From assembly GCA_016928995.1 (NCBI GenBank), contig JAFGJS010000075.1:1-64000 (forward strand): DNA of 64,000 nt, written 5' to 3'. The translations under genes and the position numbers were made by a program. Each line of letters starts with the position of its first letter. Within the stretch, counting starts at the first letter, position 1. This stretch comes from Candidatus Sumerlaeota bacterium. Its GTDB lineage: Bacteria > Sumerlaeota > Sumerlaeia > JAFGJS01. The notes under the pieces are model-generated. The model searched no databases and was not told the origin of the DNA. It worked only from the letters and a program-made list of their open reading frames with translations. Positions 43,493 to 53,846 of the stretch are shown piece by piece.

Positions 43493-43507
43493 ATAAGTTT
43501 AACTTAT
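43493..43507. promoter_or_regulatory. Perfect dyad ATAAGTT-T-AACTTAT, candidate LysR operator
   Basis: Read directly, in the divergent gltB/lysR interval. Confidence 0.6.
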
Positions 43508-43624
43508 GATGACTGGCGGCATTGAAAATAAGAACCCTTGCGCATTAGAACTCTTGATGTATGATGAAGTCATGTTTAGCCAAACAAAACAACCGAGTGG
43601 CATGAGCCGGATAAGGCGGCCAAA

Positions 43625-44515
43625 ATGAATATTCAGGACTTCAAGATTTTCTTCGACATCGTCACACATAACAGCTTCAGCCAGGCGGCAGCCATGAATC
43701 ACGTTTCTCAATCCGCTGTCAGTCAGACTGTGCGCCGTCTGGAAAGCGAACTCAACTGCCGCCTGATTGATCGCTCCGTGCGCCCGTTCCAATTAACTCG
43801 CGCCGGCAAGCATTTTTTTGAGGGTTCAAAAAAAATCCTCAACCTGTTCGAATCGCTCTGCAGCGAAGTGCAGGCCAGCGAAACAGAAGAGGAAATCGCG
43901 GGCGTCGTGCGCGTCGCCGCGATCTACTCCGTCGGCCTGGTGGAGCTCAACCAGCGCATCCAGCTTTTCGTGCGGCTGCATCCAAAAACAAACGTGCGCC
44001 TCGCGTATCAACGTCCGAATTTGATTTATGATTCGCTGGATCGCGATGAGGTTGATCTCGGAGTGGTTTCCTATCCGCTGCCGCGCAAGGATTTGAAAAT
44101 TCTGCATTGGCGCAATGAACGCATGGCGCTCGTTTGTCATCCGGATCATCCTCTCTCGCGTCAAAACAGCATCACTGCTGACTTGCTGCAAGGGGTGAAG
44201 CTCATCGCCTTTGATCGCGACCTGCCGATTCGCAAGCAGATCGACAAATGGCTGCTCAAAAACGGGATTGAGGCGGAGATCGTGATGGAATTCGACAACG
44301 TCGAGAACATCAAGCAGGCCGTTGAAGTCAAGGCCGGGGCGAGCATCCTCCCGCTTCCCACGGTCAAGCGCGACGTGCATTACCGCTACCTGTCCGTCGT
44401 CCCGCTGGAAAGCGCGGAACTCATCCGCCCTGTCGGCATCCTGCATAAAAAACACAAGCCGCTCAGCACGGCATCGCAAGCCTTTATTAAATTCCTGCTC
44501 GATTCCACGGATTAA
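43625..44515 (+). CDS. LysR family transcriptional regulator
   Basis: MNIQDFKIFFDIVTHNSFSQAAAMNHVSQSAVSQTVRRLESELNCRLIDR; divergent from gltB. Confidence 0.92.
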   Translation: MNIQDFKIFFDIVTHNSFSQAAAMNHVSQSAVSQTVRRLESELNCRLIDRSVRPFQLTRAGKHFFEGSKKILNLFESLCSEVQASETEEEIAGVVRVAAIYSVGLVELNQRIQLFVRLHPKTNVRLAYQRPNLIYDSLDRDEVDLGVVSYPLPRKDLKILHWRNERMALVCHPDHPLSRQNSITADLLQGVKLIAFDRDLPIRKQIDKWLLKNGIEAEIVMEFDNVENIKQAVEVKAGASILPLPTVKRDVHYRYLSVVPLESAELIRPVGILHKKHKPLSTASQAFIKFLLDSTD

Positions 44516-44650
44516 CGCTGGCGAGAGAGAGATGGCGTGTATTGCGGGAAATCCGATAGACGACAGATTTGTCTTTATGGCGCTGAACGCCGCAGCGATC
44601 CAGCCAGAGGGGAAGATTTGGATGTATGCAAACTTGGTATCGCTATAAGT

Positions 44651-44690
44651 TTAAAAAGGCTGGAGGCTCATCGCATTTAGATGAGCCTCC
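44651..44690 (-). terminator. Rho-independent terminator-like hairpin
   Basis: GGAGGCTCATC/GATGAGCCTCC (44662-44690), followed on the minus strand by AGCCTTTTTAAA. Confidence 0.75.
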
Positions 44691-44781
44691 GGTTATTATG
44701 CTATTCGATAATCAGGTTGTCGCACACGCATCGAATATCTGCAGCTTTCATCGAGCCGCGTAACGCCGAACCTGCTCTTCA

Positions 44782-46809
44782 TCAGATGTCAAGGGCACGG
44801 CTCGTGTGACCCTCGACGCGGGGGACGGTCACTCCATAAGCGCTACGATATGCGCTCCAGTACATCGCGCGTTCAGCCACGATATTGGAGCCGGACTGCA
44901 CCTCAACCGCTGTGGAAAGCGACTGAGTGCCAAGCGCTGGATTCAAGCTTTCCAATCCCGCCACCGCCGACCATAGTATCAGCGAGCTGTTGACGTTCAC
45001 CGTCACGCGCGCTCCCGCCGGCACGGTGACCAGCGTGTCTTCATACTCCGGATTATCCGCCGGATCTACGGAAACAGCGCTGCTGCTATCAAGGTGCGGC
45101 GTCAGCACCTGCGGCACAGAGCCAGCCGGGCGCAGGAAGCGCACTTTGCACACTGCATCCGTGTCGCCGGGATTGCTCAGAACGATGAAGTTTTCGAAAT
45201 TAGACGAACCGCCGCAAGCGCCTTCCGGCAAGTACCAATTGGCGCCGACGTCGTTAAAGCCGACCGCAGCCGTGGCCACGGACCGGTCGGTGTAGGTGCT
45301 AGAGACGAAATACATCACACGCTCGCAGGAAATGCCCATGCCATTCCGAGCGATCAGTTCCGTGCCAAATCCGGAGCATCCTGCCATCTGGGCGTTGTTG
45401 TGCACCTGAATCGTATAACGCGCATTCGCATCGACAGTCACCGTATCGGTGATTTCGCCGCGGTCGCTGGTCAGATAACGGACGTCAACCGTGACCGCGG
45501 TGCTGTTCGGATTCGCGATCAGCAGGAATGTCTCGAATGTGTTGTGCACCGCGCCTTCGGCAAACAGCCAAGTGTCCTGCAACTCGGTCACGCCCAGCGA
45601 AGTGGCCGCGGTTTTATTCGCCTCGCCGTCCGCCACATCGAACATGGTGCGCTCAACCACGATGGGCGCGCCGGGCAAACTCGAATCTCCGTCCGTAGCG
45701 TAGGTTTCAATTTGCGTGGAGAAATCCTGCGATTCCATGCCGGTCACGTCCGTTCCGACGTTTAATGTGTAGCGCGTCATCGGCGGAATCGTAATTGAAT
45801 GCTCAATGGGCGCCTGGCCGTTCGTCAGCAGAAAGGACACGTTCACGTAAGCGTTCGACGTAGTGCTGGGATTGAGCATGAGAATATTCGTGATGCGGTA
45901 GCCGGTGCGCGTCGATCCCTCGGCCAGGAACCAGCTCGATTTCAACACCCTGGAGCCGATCGTGTCCGTGCCGCCCGAATCGCGATTGGTGATCTGCGAC
46001 AGATACATCGAGCGTTCCGCGTAAATCGGGACGTCGTTCGTCACTTGAATCGTCGTGCCGAAGCGCGTGCCGGCCAGACTGGCATTGCTGCCCATGTTCA
46101 GTGTTTGGCGCGTGTTTGGATTCATGGTCAAGGTCTGAACGACTTCCGTGCCAGCCTCGGTATAGCTCCTCAGCGTCACCTCGGCGGAATTCGTATCGCT
46201 CGGGTTCACGAGCAGGATGTATGTGGCGAATCCCGCCGTCGCATCTCCCTCGGCAAAAAACCACTGAGTGCTGAGGGAGCCGACGGGAATATAGCCGTCG
46301 GCGTAGGGAAGCGCGCCGCTCACGGATCCATCCTCGACAGAGTAACGCGTCTGCGCTGGGCTTTTCCCCACAATGCTCGATGTTGATTCATTGATCACGG
46401 TCAATGGATAGTTGCCCGCCGCCGCAGTCTTCGCGACATCAAAAACAATCATGGCCACCACGTCGTCCGGCAATTGCGCCGTAGGATCGCCGTAGGCTAT
46501 AACGCGCAGCTGACCAACGCCGGAGTCCACTAGAGTGTTCGAATAAACATCTAAACCGCTTGAGGCGACAGACAGCGCACGGCCGTTCAGCAGCGCGGCA
46601 GGATCATAGGTGACTGCTGCTTGCAATCCGCCAACGTCGCCCCCTTCTTTATCGAGCGTCAATGGCACCGAAGCCGTGTTACCGGGCGGTATCGCATAAT
46701 CCGTAGTGCCCACGGTGATGGATACGCCCCATGTCGGCACGGTTAACGCAGTAAGTAAAATAAGAATAGCGGCGCTACGGCCGAAGGCTGCGAATTGGAG
46801 ACCTTTCAT
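44782..46809 (-). CDS. Secreted protein: cohesin-like N-terminal domain plus four WFxAEG (DUF5719-like) repeats
   Basis: Signal peptide; repeats at QWFFAEG, SWFLAEG, TWLFAEG, NWYLPEG, each followed by L.NP, A/T-R-T/Q and ER.MY motifs. Confidence 0.75.
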   Translation of the reverse strand: MKGLQFAAFGRSAAILILLTALTVPTWGVSITVGTTDYAIPPGNTASVPLTLDKEGGDVGGLQAAVTYDPAALLNGRALSVASSGLDVYSNTLVDSGVGQLRVIAYGDPTAQLPDDVVAMIVFDVAKTAAAGNYPLTVINESTSSIVGKSPAQTRYSVEDGSVSGALPYADGYIPVGSLSTQWFFAEGDATAGFATYILLVNPSDTNSAEVTLRSYTEAGTEVVQTLTMNPNTRQTLNMGSNASLAGTRFGTTIQVTNDVPIYAERSMYLSQITNRDSGGTDTIGSRVLKSSWFLAEGSTRTGYRITNILMLNPSTTSNAYVNVSFLLTNGQAPIEHSITIPPMTRYTLNVGTDVTGMESQDFSTQIETYATDGDSSLPGAPIVVERTMFDVADGEANKTAATSLGVTELQDTWLFAEGAVHNTFETFLLIANPNSTAVTVDVRYLTSDRGEITDTVTVDANARYTIQVHNNAQMAGCSGFGTELIARNGMGISCERVMYFVSSTYTDRSVATAAVGFNDVGANWYLPEGACGGSSNFENFIVLSNPGDTDAVCKVRFLRPAGSVPQVLTPHLDSSSAVSVDPADNPEYEDTLVTVPAGARVTVNVNSSLILWSAVAGLESLNPALGTQSLSTAVEVQSGSNIVAERAMYWSAYRSAYGVTVPRVEGHTSRALDI

Positions 46810-47167
46810 TGCGATGACGCTCCTTATAGATGTTGATCAAATAAATAAACAAATCAAAAGATATGCCATGTTGCCTTGCTCACCGGGATCAAAACGAACA
46901 CTCGTCAACATGTTATTTAAGCTGCGGAATCGCTGATTCAAGTGAAGCGGCGTTTACCGCGAATGCGAACAATGGATTCTATCTTGACGGTTTATCCCGA
47001 TGCAACCAAAAAAAACAACAATTCCTTCCCTATCATTCATACTTGGTAGTTTTTTGAAGCCCCTAATGCTTCTTCTGATTGATCCTGCTTCTTTGACCCA
47101 GCCAGTGTTCGATAGGTTTGCCGTCCATCCAGTTTTTGGGGTATCTTGCCTGTATATCGGTATTAAG

Positions 47168-47217
47168 AAAGGCATCGCATCGTATTTTGCGAGATGAAAA
47201 AACAATACGATGCCTTC
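47168..47217. terminator. Hairpin AAGGCATCG[CATCG]TATT / AATACGATGCCTT
   Basis: 13-bp stem with a 5-nt duplicated bulge, downstream of the minus-strand gene ending at 47246. Confidence 0.5.
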
Positions 47218-47245
47218 TTGTCCTTTTTGAAACACTCTACCGTCT

Positions 47246-48469
47246 TTAGCGAATGGCCATCGTGCCGCCGATATAACCAGTGTATGATGTCAAATGACGG
47301 TGCCCTGCCGGCGTCAAAAAACCAATCGCCAGGGAGAAACCATCCGAAAGTTGCTGCGACAATTCCGTGCCGAGCGTGAAAAAGTTATCATCGCCGCCCA
47401 GAAACGGAGCGTCGGCCAAGGTGTGCATCACATAACCGCGCACTTCGGTTTTATCCGAAAGCGGCACGCCGATGATGCCGCCGGTGCGCAGACGGAATAC
47501 GCAATCGTCTTCAACACGATTCACATCGGAATCAAGGAATTCACCGGCCACGGCCCCGCGCACCCAGAAGGCGTTAAAGAACTTCTCCACGGAAGCGTTC
47601 ACGCCTACGCCTCTGAAACTGGCGTTATCCATATCGTGAATGAATGTGTAGTTATAAATCAGATAGGGCCCCGTCGCAACCTTCACGGGATCGCGCATGG
47701 GTATGTACTGGTAATATGGAACAAAAGTGAAGCTGTCCGCATCGGCCGCCGTGCCGTCATAGTCAATGCGGTCGTAAGGTATGATAATGCCATAACGGGA
47801 GTTATCTGTTTCGCGCTCGTAGCCCAGCGTGATGCCGTAAATATTGCCATCCACGCCATGGGCGTCAAAACGGGTGTAGCGCGCCGCCGCGATCGCCGCG
47901 GCGTTCGTCGCTCCGATCGCGCCCTCCGTGCCGGTGTGCGCGCTGCCGTCGTCCATGCGCACATTTAACCGGCCGGCCAAACCGCCGCCCAGACCCAACT
48001 CGGAAAATACAGAGTCCATCGGACCGGCCGGCGCATCCGTCAGCGCGGTGCTGGTCACCACTTGCGCGGCGGTCTCGATCGCCGCCTCCAGATCCTCCTC
48101 ATCGACCCCGCTGGAGACGGCGGCGAGACCAAGGCCGCTGCGCAATGCCGATAAGATGCTCGACAATTCCGAAATCGGAACGCCATGCACGATGCTGTCG
48201 GAAGTCTCAGTCGACGTGTTATAGTAATCGATATACACATCGCCATTCTGGGTCACGCTGATGTAATAATCGATATCCGGGTTAGTGGAAATCATGAACC
48301 CCTCGCTGATATAGGTGCCTGCGGTCCAACTGCCCAGCATACTGGCGATGCTGTCATAGGCATCTTGCGCTGTGTCATAAACATTCGTTTGCGCATCAGC
48401 CTTGCCGCAAATAAGCGCCCAACATACCGCCAACAGCATCAAATGTTTCAAGTATTGCATCCGTTTCAT
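47246..48469 (-). CDS. Outer-membrane/autotransporter-like beta-barrel protein
   Basis: Signal peptide MKRMQYLKHLMLLAVCWALICGKADA; alternating C-terminal strands. Start at 48469 preferred over 48511. Confidence 0.6.
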   Translation of the reverse strand: MKRMQYLKHLMLLAVCWALICGKADAQTNVYDTAQDAYDSIASMLGSWTAGTYISEGFMISTNPDIDYYISVTQNGDVYIDYYNTSTETSDSIVHGVPISELSSILSALRSGLGLAAVSSGVDEEDLEAAIETAAQVVTSTALTDAPAGPMDSVFSELGLGGGLAGRLNVRMDDGSAHTGTEGAIGATNAAAIAAARYTRFDAHGVDGNIYGITLGYERETDNSRYGIIIPYDRIDYDGTAADADSFTFVPYYQYIPMRDPVKVATGPYLIYNYTFIHDMDNASFRGVGVNASVEKFFNAFWVRGAVAGEFLDSDVNRVEDDCVFRLRTGGIIGVPLSDKTEVRGYVMHTLADAPFLGGDDNFFTLGTELSQQLSDGFSLAIGFLTPAGHRHLTSYTGYIGGTMAIR

Positions 48470-48592
48470 CGCGCCAACCCCCGTGATAAGCGTTAAAATA
48501 TGATGACTCAATCCATTCTAAAATCGATTAAACGTAAGGCAAGGCTTCATTGTATGTCAAGAATAGAACGTTCCGGCGATGTCCATAAATAA

Positions 48593-48628
48593 AGCCCCCC
48601 CTGAAACGGTTCTGTTTCAAGGGGGGCT
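48593..48628 (-). terminator. Strong terminator hairpin of the tlpA-like gene
   Basis: Minus strand AGCCCCCCTTGAAACAGAACCGTTTCAGGGGGGGCTTTATTT. Confidence 0.85.
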
Positions 48629-48658
48629 GAATATTTTGCGGCGCGTCACGCCACGGCG

Positions 48659-49384
48659 CTATTCCTGATTCAGCTCCGCGCGATCCGTTCCGCCAGCGTT
48701 TTCCGCGGAATGACCGCTGGATTCCTGAACGGTGTTAGCCTTGGTCCGCTCCAGCGCCCGGGCATCGCGCAGTTTGACGGCTCTTTCGAGCGGCTCATCA
48801 AGTCTCCCTGGATGATCGACCCAGATTACCTTGCCATTTTCATCGATCAGATAAGCCTGCGGAATCCCCTCCGCGTTGTATTTCAGTTGGTAATTCCAAT
48901 ACGCCGTGCCGACCGTATCCACCGCCACGGAGTAATCCATGTATTTTCCCATCTTCCGGACGAAACGCCAGACGGTGTCGCTGTCCTCGCCTGCGCTGAT
49001 ACCGATAATTTTCACATTTTGATCCTGGTACTTCTTCTGCAATTCCGTCAGATGCGGAGCGCTATAGCGGCACGGCACGCACCAAGTCGCCCAAAATTCC
49101 ACGACGTAAATCGTGCCGTCCTCGCCCGGCTTGAAGTCCACCCGTTTTTGCACCCATTCCAGCTTGCCCAGTTTGCCGGCCGGATCGCCAATCTCGCCAA
49201 ACTTGATAAACAGCGGCGGAGTTTCCGGGAAATTCGCCAAATTATTCCCGGCTTGCCCGGGCATGACCATCCCCATGGGCACGGCTTTCTGCTCAACCGG
49301 TCCTTTCTGCGTCTCAGCGGCGTACACCGCCATAATCACAGCCAATAATAGCGCGCTGCTGATGAGAACCAGTCTTTTCTTCAT
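48659..49384 (-). CDS. TlpA-like thioredoxin-fold protein
   Basis: VEFWATWCVPCRYSAPHLTELQKKYQ; signal peptide. Confidence 0.9.
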   Translation of the reverse strand: MKKRLVLISSALLLAVIMAVYAAETQKGPVEQKAVPMGMVMPGQAGNNLANFPETPPLFIKFGEIGDPAGKLGKLEWVQKRVDFKPGEDGTIYVVEFWATWCVPCRYSAPHLTELQKKYQDQNVKIIGISAGEDSDTVWRFVRKMGKYMDYSVAVDTVGTAYWNYQLKYNAEGIPQAYLIDENGKVIWVDHPGRLDEPLERAVKLRDARALERTKANTVQESSGHSAENAGGTDRAELNQE

Positions 49385-49515
49385 GTCCTTTGTCCTTTAT
49401 TCATTGAATCTGGATTGAGATCGCTTTTACAACTTTGTCGTAAGCGGAACGCCAGCCTTACATTCGAGCCAGACAAACAGCAAATATCAAACGATTCCGA
49501 TCGCGGAAGCGCGGC

Positions 49516-50025
49516 TTATTTTCGCAACAACGGCATCACCTCTGCCAGCCACTGATCAATGCGTTTCCCGGTCAACTCGTCCTGATTGTCGCGATCCAGC
49601 GCCAGACCGACGAAGCGGCCGTCGATCACCGCCTCGGATTCAGTGAAATCATAGCCCTCCGTCGGCCATGAACCCACCACGGTCGCTCCGCGTTCAATCA
49701 CTTTATTGTATAAAATCCGCATGGCATCGACAAACATGCCGGAATAACCCTTGGCGTCTCCGAGGCCGAACAACGCCACAGTCTTGCCGGTCAGATCGAT
49801 TTCTTCAAAATCGGGAAAGAAGATGTCCCAATCATCCTGCAACTGACCGTCTTCCCAAGTGGATACGCCGAAGATCAGCGCGTCGCACTGATCCATGTCC
49901 TCCGGATACGCGTCGGCGACATTCATAAACACCTCCAGCTCGCCGCCAAGGCGCTCCCGGATCAATTCCGCCGCCGCCTCCGTGTTTCCGCTCGAACTTC
50001 CGAAAAACAAACCCAGTCGAGACAT
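49516..50025 (-). CDS. Flavodoxin
   Basis: LGLFFGSSSGNTEAAAELI, FGVSTWEDGQLQDDWDIFFP; start at MSRLGLFF (50025). Confidence 0.92.
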   Translation of the reverse strand: MSRLGLFFGSSSGNTEAAAELIRERLGGELEVFMNVADAYPEDMDQCDALIFGVSTWEDGQLQDDWDIFFPDFEEIDLTGKTVALFGLGDAKGYSGMFVDAMRILYNKVIERGATVVGSWPTEGYDFTESEAVIDGRFVGLALDRDNQDELTGKRIDQWLAEVMPLLRK

Positions 50026-50079
50026 GGAAATGCTCCTTTCCAGACTCAATCGAGTCTTTTACTGGATACGATGTTGATG

Positions 50080-50793
50080 TCAAGCCTGCACTGCTTCGCC
50101 GGACCTTTCGAAATGCACGATAGGCCAGCCTTGCGCCCGGGCGCGCCGCTCCAGCTGCGGCGCGGGATTGACCGCCACGGCATGACCGCAGGCCTCCATC
50201 ACCGGAATATCCGTCGCGCTGTCGCCGTAATACGCCGCGTCGTCCAAACTGAAGCCATGTTCCCGGCAAAACCGGCTCACCCACTCGATTTTGCCCGGCC
50301 CATAACAATACGGCTCCTCGATCTCGCCGGTATAACGGCCGGCGCCATCCGTGCGCAGCTGCGTGCCCAGCAGATGCTCCACATTCAGCTCGCGCTGCAG
50401 ATTTTCCGCCAGCACGGCGGCCGATGCGGTGCAAATCGCGGTTATGCGCCCCTCGCCGCGCAATTGCGCCAGCAACGCCCGCGCTTCCGGGTAAATCGCG
50501 CCGCGCACATAACGTTCGTAATGCGCATCGAAAGACGAGCGTAATTCATCTTTCGTTCGCCCGATCATCTCGCTGTACTGAAACCGCAGAAAAGCCGGGA
50601 CGTTCAAGCGTCCCAGACGGTACATGTTGTAGTAAAAGTCGCGCCAGAATAAATTCGTGATCTCCGCCCGGCCGTCGGCCTGCAAATAAGTCTGCCACGA
50701 CAGATCGCAGTCGTTGTCGATCAACGTGTGATCCATATCGAAAATATGCACACGGCAATCCGGAGCTGGAATCGGCGTACTCGGCGTCATCAT
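50080..50793 (-). CDS. HAD-IB family hydrolase (SerB-like)
   Basis: HIFDMDHTLIDNDCDLSW, AYYGDSATDIPVMEACGHAVAVNP. Confidence 0.88.
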   Translation of the reverse strand: MMTPSTPIPAPDCRVHIFDMDHTLIDNDCDLSWQTYLQADGRAEITNLFWRDFYYNMYRLGRLNVPAFLRFQYSEMIGRTKDELRSSFDAHYERYVRGAIYPEARALLAQLRGEGRITAICTASAAVLAENLQRELNVEHLLGTQLRTDGAGRYTGEIEEPYCYGPGKIEWVSRFCREHGFSLDDAAYYGDSATDIPVMEACGHAVAVNPAPQLERRARAQGWPIVHFERSGEAVQA

Positions 50794-50829
50794 TCAACAG
50801 CGGCATCCGCCGCCCTCACCCCCGATCGA

Positions 50830-50859
50830 CTCTTGCTCATACTCTCGCTCTTGCTCTTC
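50830..50859. repeat. Imperfect hexamer repeat CTCTTG-CTCATA-CTCTCG-CTCTTG-CTCTTC
   Basis: Read directly. Confidence 0.85.
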
Positions 50860-51047
50860 ATCAATCGCCGATAATCCCGATCAAGATCATGAAATGGCGA
50901 TCAAACAAGGCGAAGCTTGGAACATCATGACGCTCAAGCGCAAGAATTTCTTTCATCCGGCGCGCCCATGCGCCGCACATGGCAACAGAAAACCGCGCGG
51001 ACGAATCGGCGTTCACCCGCGCGGCATTGTTCAGAACCTGCAATCGA

Positions 51048-53549
51048 TTAATCGGAAGAATCGCTGGCGCTGCGGACCAGCTCCTTCTTCTTATTTCGTT
51101 TGTCTTCGTATTTCTCCACGACGATGAAGACCAGCTCTTCGCCCGCCTTTCGCGCTTCGACCTTGCAGTTGTCGGGGATCTGCCCCTCGATGATCTGCGT
51201 CGAGATCGGATCTTCCACGAGCTTCTGCATCGCGCGCCGCAAGGGCCGCGCGCCGTATTCGGAGTCGTAACCCTCCTTGGCCAGCAGATCCCGCGCCTCG
51301 GGCGTGATCGTCACGGTGATGTTGCGCTCCTTCAGCCGGTCGTTGGTCTCCGTCACGAAAATGTCCACGATCTTGGCGATGCTCGCCTCGGACAGCGCGT
51401 GGAAAATGATGATTTCGTCCAGACGATTCACCAGTTCCGGGTTGAAGGTTTTCTTCAACTCGCTCATCACGCGTTCCTTCACCTTTGCGAAGTCATGGAT
51501 CCCGCCCTGGCCGGTGAAGCCCATCACGTTGCCCTGACCCAGACGCTTCGTGCCGATATTCGAAGTCAGAATGATCACCGTGTTGCGGAAATCGACCACA
51601 TGGCCCCAACTGTCGGTCAGCCGGCCTTCATCCAGGATCTGCAGCAGGATGCTCCAGATGTCCGGATGCGCTTTTTCAATTTCGTCAAACAGCACCACGG
51701 AGTATGGTTTTTGCCGCACCTTCTCCGTCAGCTGGCCGCCTTCCTCGTATCCCACGTAGCCCGGCGCGGCGCCCAACAGCCGCGAAACGGCGTATTTCTC
51801 CATGTACTCCGACATGTCGATGCGGATCAGCGCATCCTCGTCGCCGAAGAGGAACTCCGTGAGCGCCTTGGCCAATTCCGTCTTGCCCACGCCCGTGGGG
51901 CCGAGGAAAATGAACGAGCCCACGGGACGCTGCGGCATTTTAAGCCCGGCGCGGCTGCGGCGGATCGCGCGGGCGATCGCGGAGATCGCCTCTTCCTGAT
52001 CCACCACGCGTTTCCCCAGGCTGTCCTCCATCTGGCGCAACTTTTCCATTTCCTCCTGCTCCAGCCGCGTCACCGGGATGCCCGTCCATTTCGACACGAT
52101 GTACACGATGTCGTCTTCGTCGATCGTGCGCGTGAATTCACTGTCGTTCTTGCGTTCCTTCCACTCGGCCAGCAGCTGATCGCGCTCCTGCACGGTCTGC
52201 TCTTTCTTCTCCTTCAGCGCCTGGCACTTCTCGAATTCCTGACGCTGGGAAAGTTCCTGCAACTGATCGAGATATTCGGCGATCTTCTTATCGCAAGCCT
52301 TGACTTCCGGCGGCTTCACGCTCGCCTGCAGGCGCGCGCGCGAGCCGGCCTCGTCCACCAGGTCGATGGCCTTGTCCGGCAGCCAGCGGTCCGTGATGTA
52401 ACGGTCGGAGTACTTGGCCGCGCAGATGATCGCCTCGTCGCTGATGATAATGTTATGATGCGCCTCGTAGCGGCGGCGCAGGCCTTTCAGAATTTCAATC
52501 GTCTCGTCAATCGACGGCGGATCGACCGTGATCGACTGGAAGCGGCGCTCCAGCGCCCCGTCCTTTTCAATGTACTTCCGGTATTCCTCCAGCGTCGTGG
52601 CGCCGATGCATTGAATTTCGCCGCGCGAGAGGGCCGGCTTGAGCATGTTCGAGGCGTCGATCGCCCCTTCCGCCGCGCCCGCGCCGACCAACGTGTGCAG
52701 CTCATCGATGAAGATCAGCACATCGCGGCTCTTGCGAATTTCATGCATGATCTGTTTCAGGCGCTCTTCAAACTGGCCGCGGTACTTCGTGCCGGCCACG
52801 ACCGCCGCCAGATCCAGCGAAAGCAGGCGCTTGCCCGCCAGCAACTCCGGCACGTCGTCCGCCACGATCTTTTGCGCCAGCCCTTCCACGATGGCCGTCT
52901 TGCCCACGCCCGGCTCACCCAGCAGGATCGGATTGTTCTTCGTGCGGCGGCAAAGAATCTGCAGGATGCGTTCGATTTCGTCCTCGCGGCCGATCACTGG
53001 ATCCAGTTTGCCTTCCTTCGCCAGTTCCGTCAGATCGCGGCCAAAGGTGTCCAACGCGGGAGTCCGGCTCTTCTCGGCGGCGCTGGCCTTGGCCTTCGGC
53101 GCGCCCTGACTGCCATCGATCACGCTGAGCACTTCGCGGTGCGCCTTGTCGTAATCCACGCCCAGCTGCAACATCGCCTCGCTGGCCTTCGTTCCCTCTT
53201 CGCGGATCAACGCCAGCAGCAAGTGCTCCGTGCCGATCCACCCGTGATTCATCTGCGTGGCGATATGCTTGGCCGACTCCAGCACGCGCTTGGCGTCCGC
53301 GTTAGGCGTAAAAAGCCCCACTGTCGGGCTCTTGCCGATCTCCAGCGAGCGCTCGATCTCCTGCTTCAAGTCTTCCAGATCCACACTCAGGTTGTTCAGA
53401 GTCTGGACCGCGAGACCGTCGCCTTTGCGGATGATTCCGAGCATGTAATGCTCAGGTCCGATATAGTCATGGCCCAGCCGGCCGGCTTCAGCCTTGCTGA
53501 GCTTCAGGACTTCGCGCATTCCCGGCGTATAGGGCATCTGATTGGGCAT
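51048..53549 (-). CDS. clpC: ATP-dependent Clp protease ATP-binding subunit ClpC
   Basis: Clp N-domain repeats, [41 protein letters not shown]-like region. Confidence 0.95.
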   Translation of the reverse strand: MPNQMPYTPGMREVLKLSKAEAGRLGHDYIGPEHYMLGIIRKGDGLAVQTLNNLSVDLEDLKQEIERSLEIGKSPTVGLFTPNADAKRVLESAKHIATQMNHGWIGTEHLLLALIREEGTKASEAMLQLGVDYDKAHREVLSVIDGSQGAPKAKASAAEKSRTPALDTFGRDLTELAKEGKLDPVIGREDEIERILQILCRRTKNNPILLGEPGVGKTAIVEGLAQKIVADDVPELLAGKRLLSLDLAAVVAGTKYRGQFEERLKQIMHEIRKSRDVLIFIDELHTLVGAGAAEGAIDASNMLKPALSRGEIQCIGATTLEEYRKYIEKDGALERRFQSITVDPPSIDETIEILKGLRRRYEAHHNIIISDEAIICAAKYSDRYITDRWLPDKAIDLVDEAGSRARLQASVKPPEVKACDKKIAEYLDQLQELSQRQEFEKCQALKEKKEQTVQERDQLLAEWKERKNDSEFTRTIDEDDIVYIVSKWTGIPVTRLEQEEMEKLRQMEDSLGKRVVDQEEAISAIARAIRRSRAGLKMPQRPVGSFIFLGPTGVGKTELAKALTEFLFGDEDALIRIDMSEYMEKYAVSRLLGAAPGYVGYEEGGQLTEKVRQKPYSVVLFDEIEKAHPDIWSILLQILDEGRLTDSWGHVVDFRNTVIILTSNIGTKRLGQGNVMGFTGQGGIHDFAKVKERVMSELKKTFNPELVNRLDEIIIFHALSEASIAKIVDIFVTETNDRLKERNITVTITPEARDLLAKEGYDSEYGARPLRRAMQKLVEDPISTQIIEGQIPDNCKVEARKAGEELVFIVVEKYEDKRNKKKELVRSASDSSD

Positions 53550-53846
53550 GATATTCTCCCTCGACTGTCTTTAGAGAACCTTAACGAAATGAACAGGGAG
53601 CCCTTTCCGTTTTTTTTAATGTCAGCTCACTGTAAGTATGTTTGTTTTTTCAATGGCTGTCAATGGAAACAGACTTTATACTCTCCCTACTTGTTTGAAT
53701 CGGTTTTTTTTTAGTCTGACATAAGCCTGATTCAAAGGCCTTTTATATGAGTCAAAAAAAACACGCAACACTTTCATGTGAATCTGCGTTTTTGGAAGAT
53801 TTTCAGTTTTTCAGCGCATAAATCGACCACGAAGGCCAATTTTTCT

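Noticed and set aside
50979-53714. 911-aa plus-strand ORF opposite clpC
   Set aside because: Antisense shadow ORF of ClpC with no recognisable domain.
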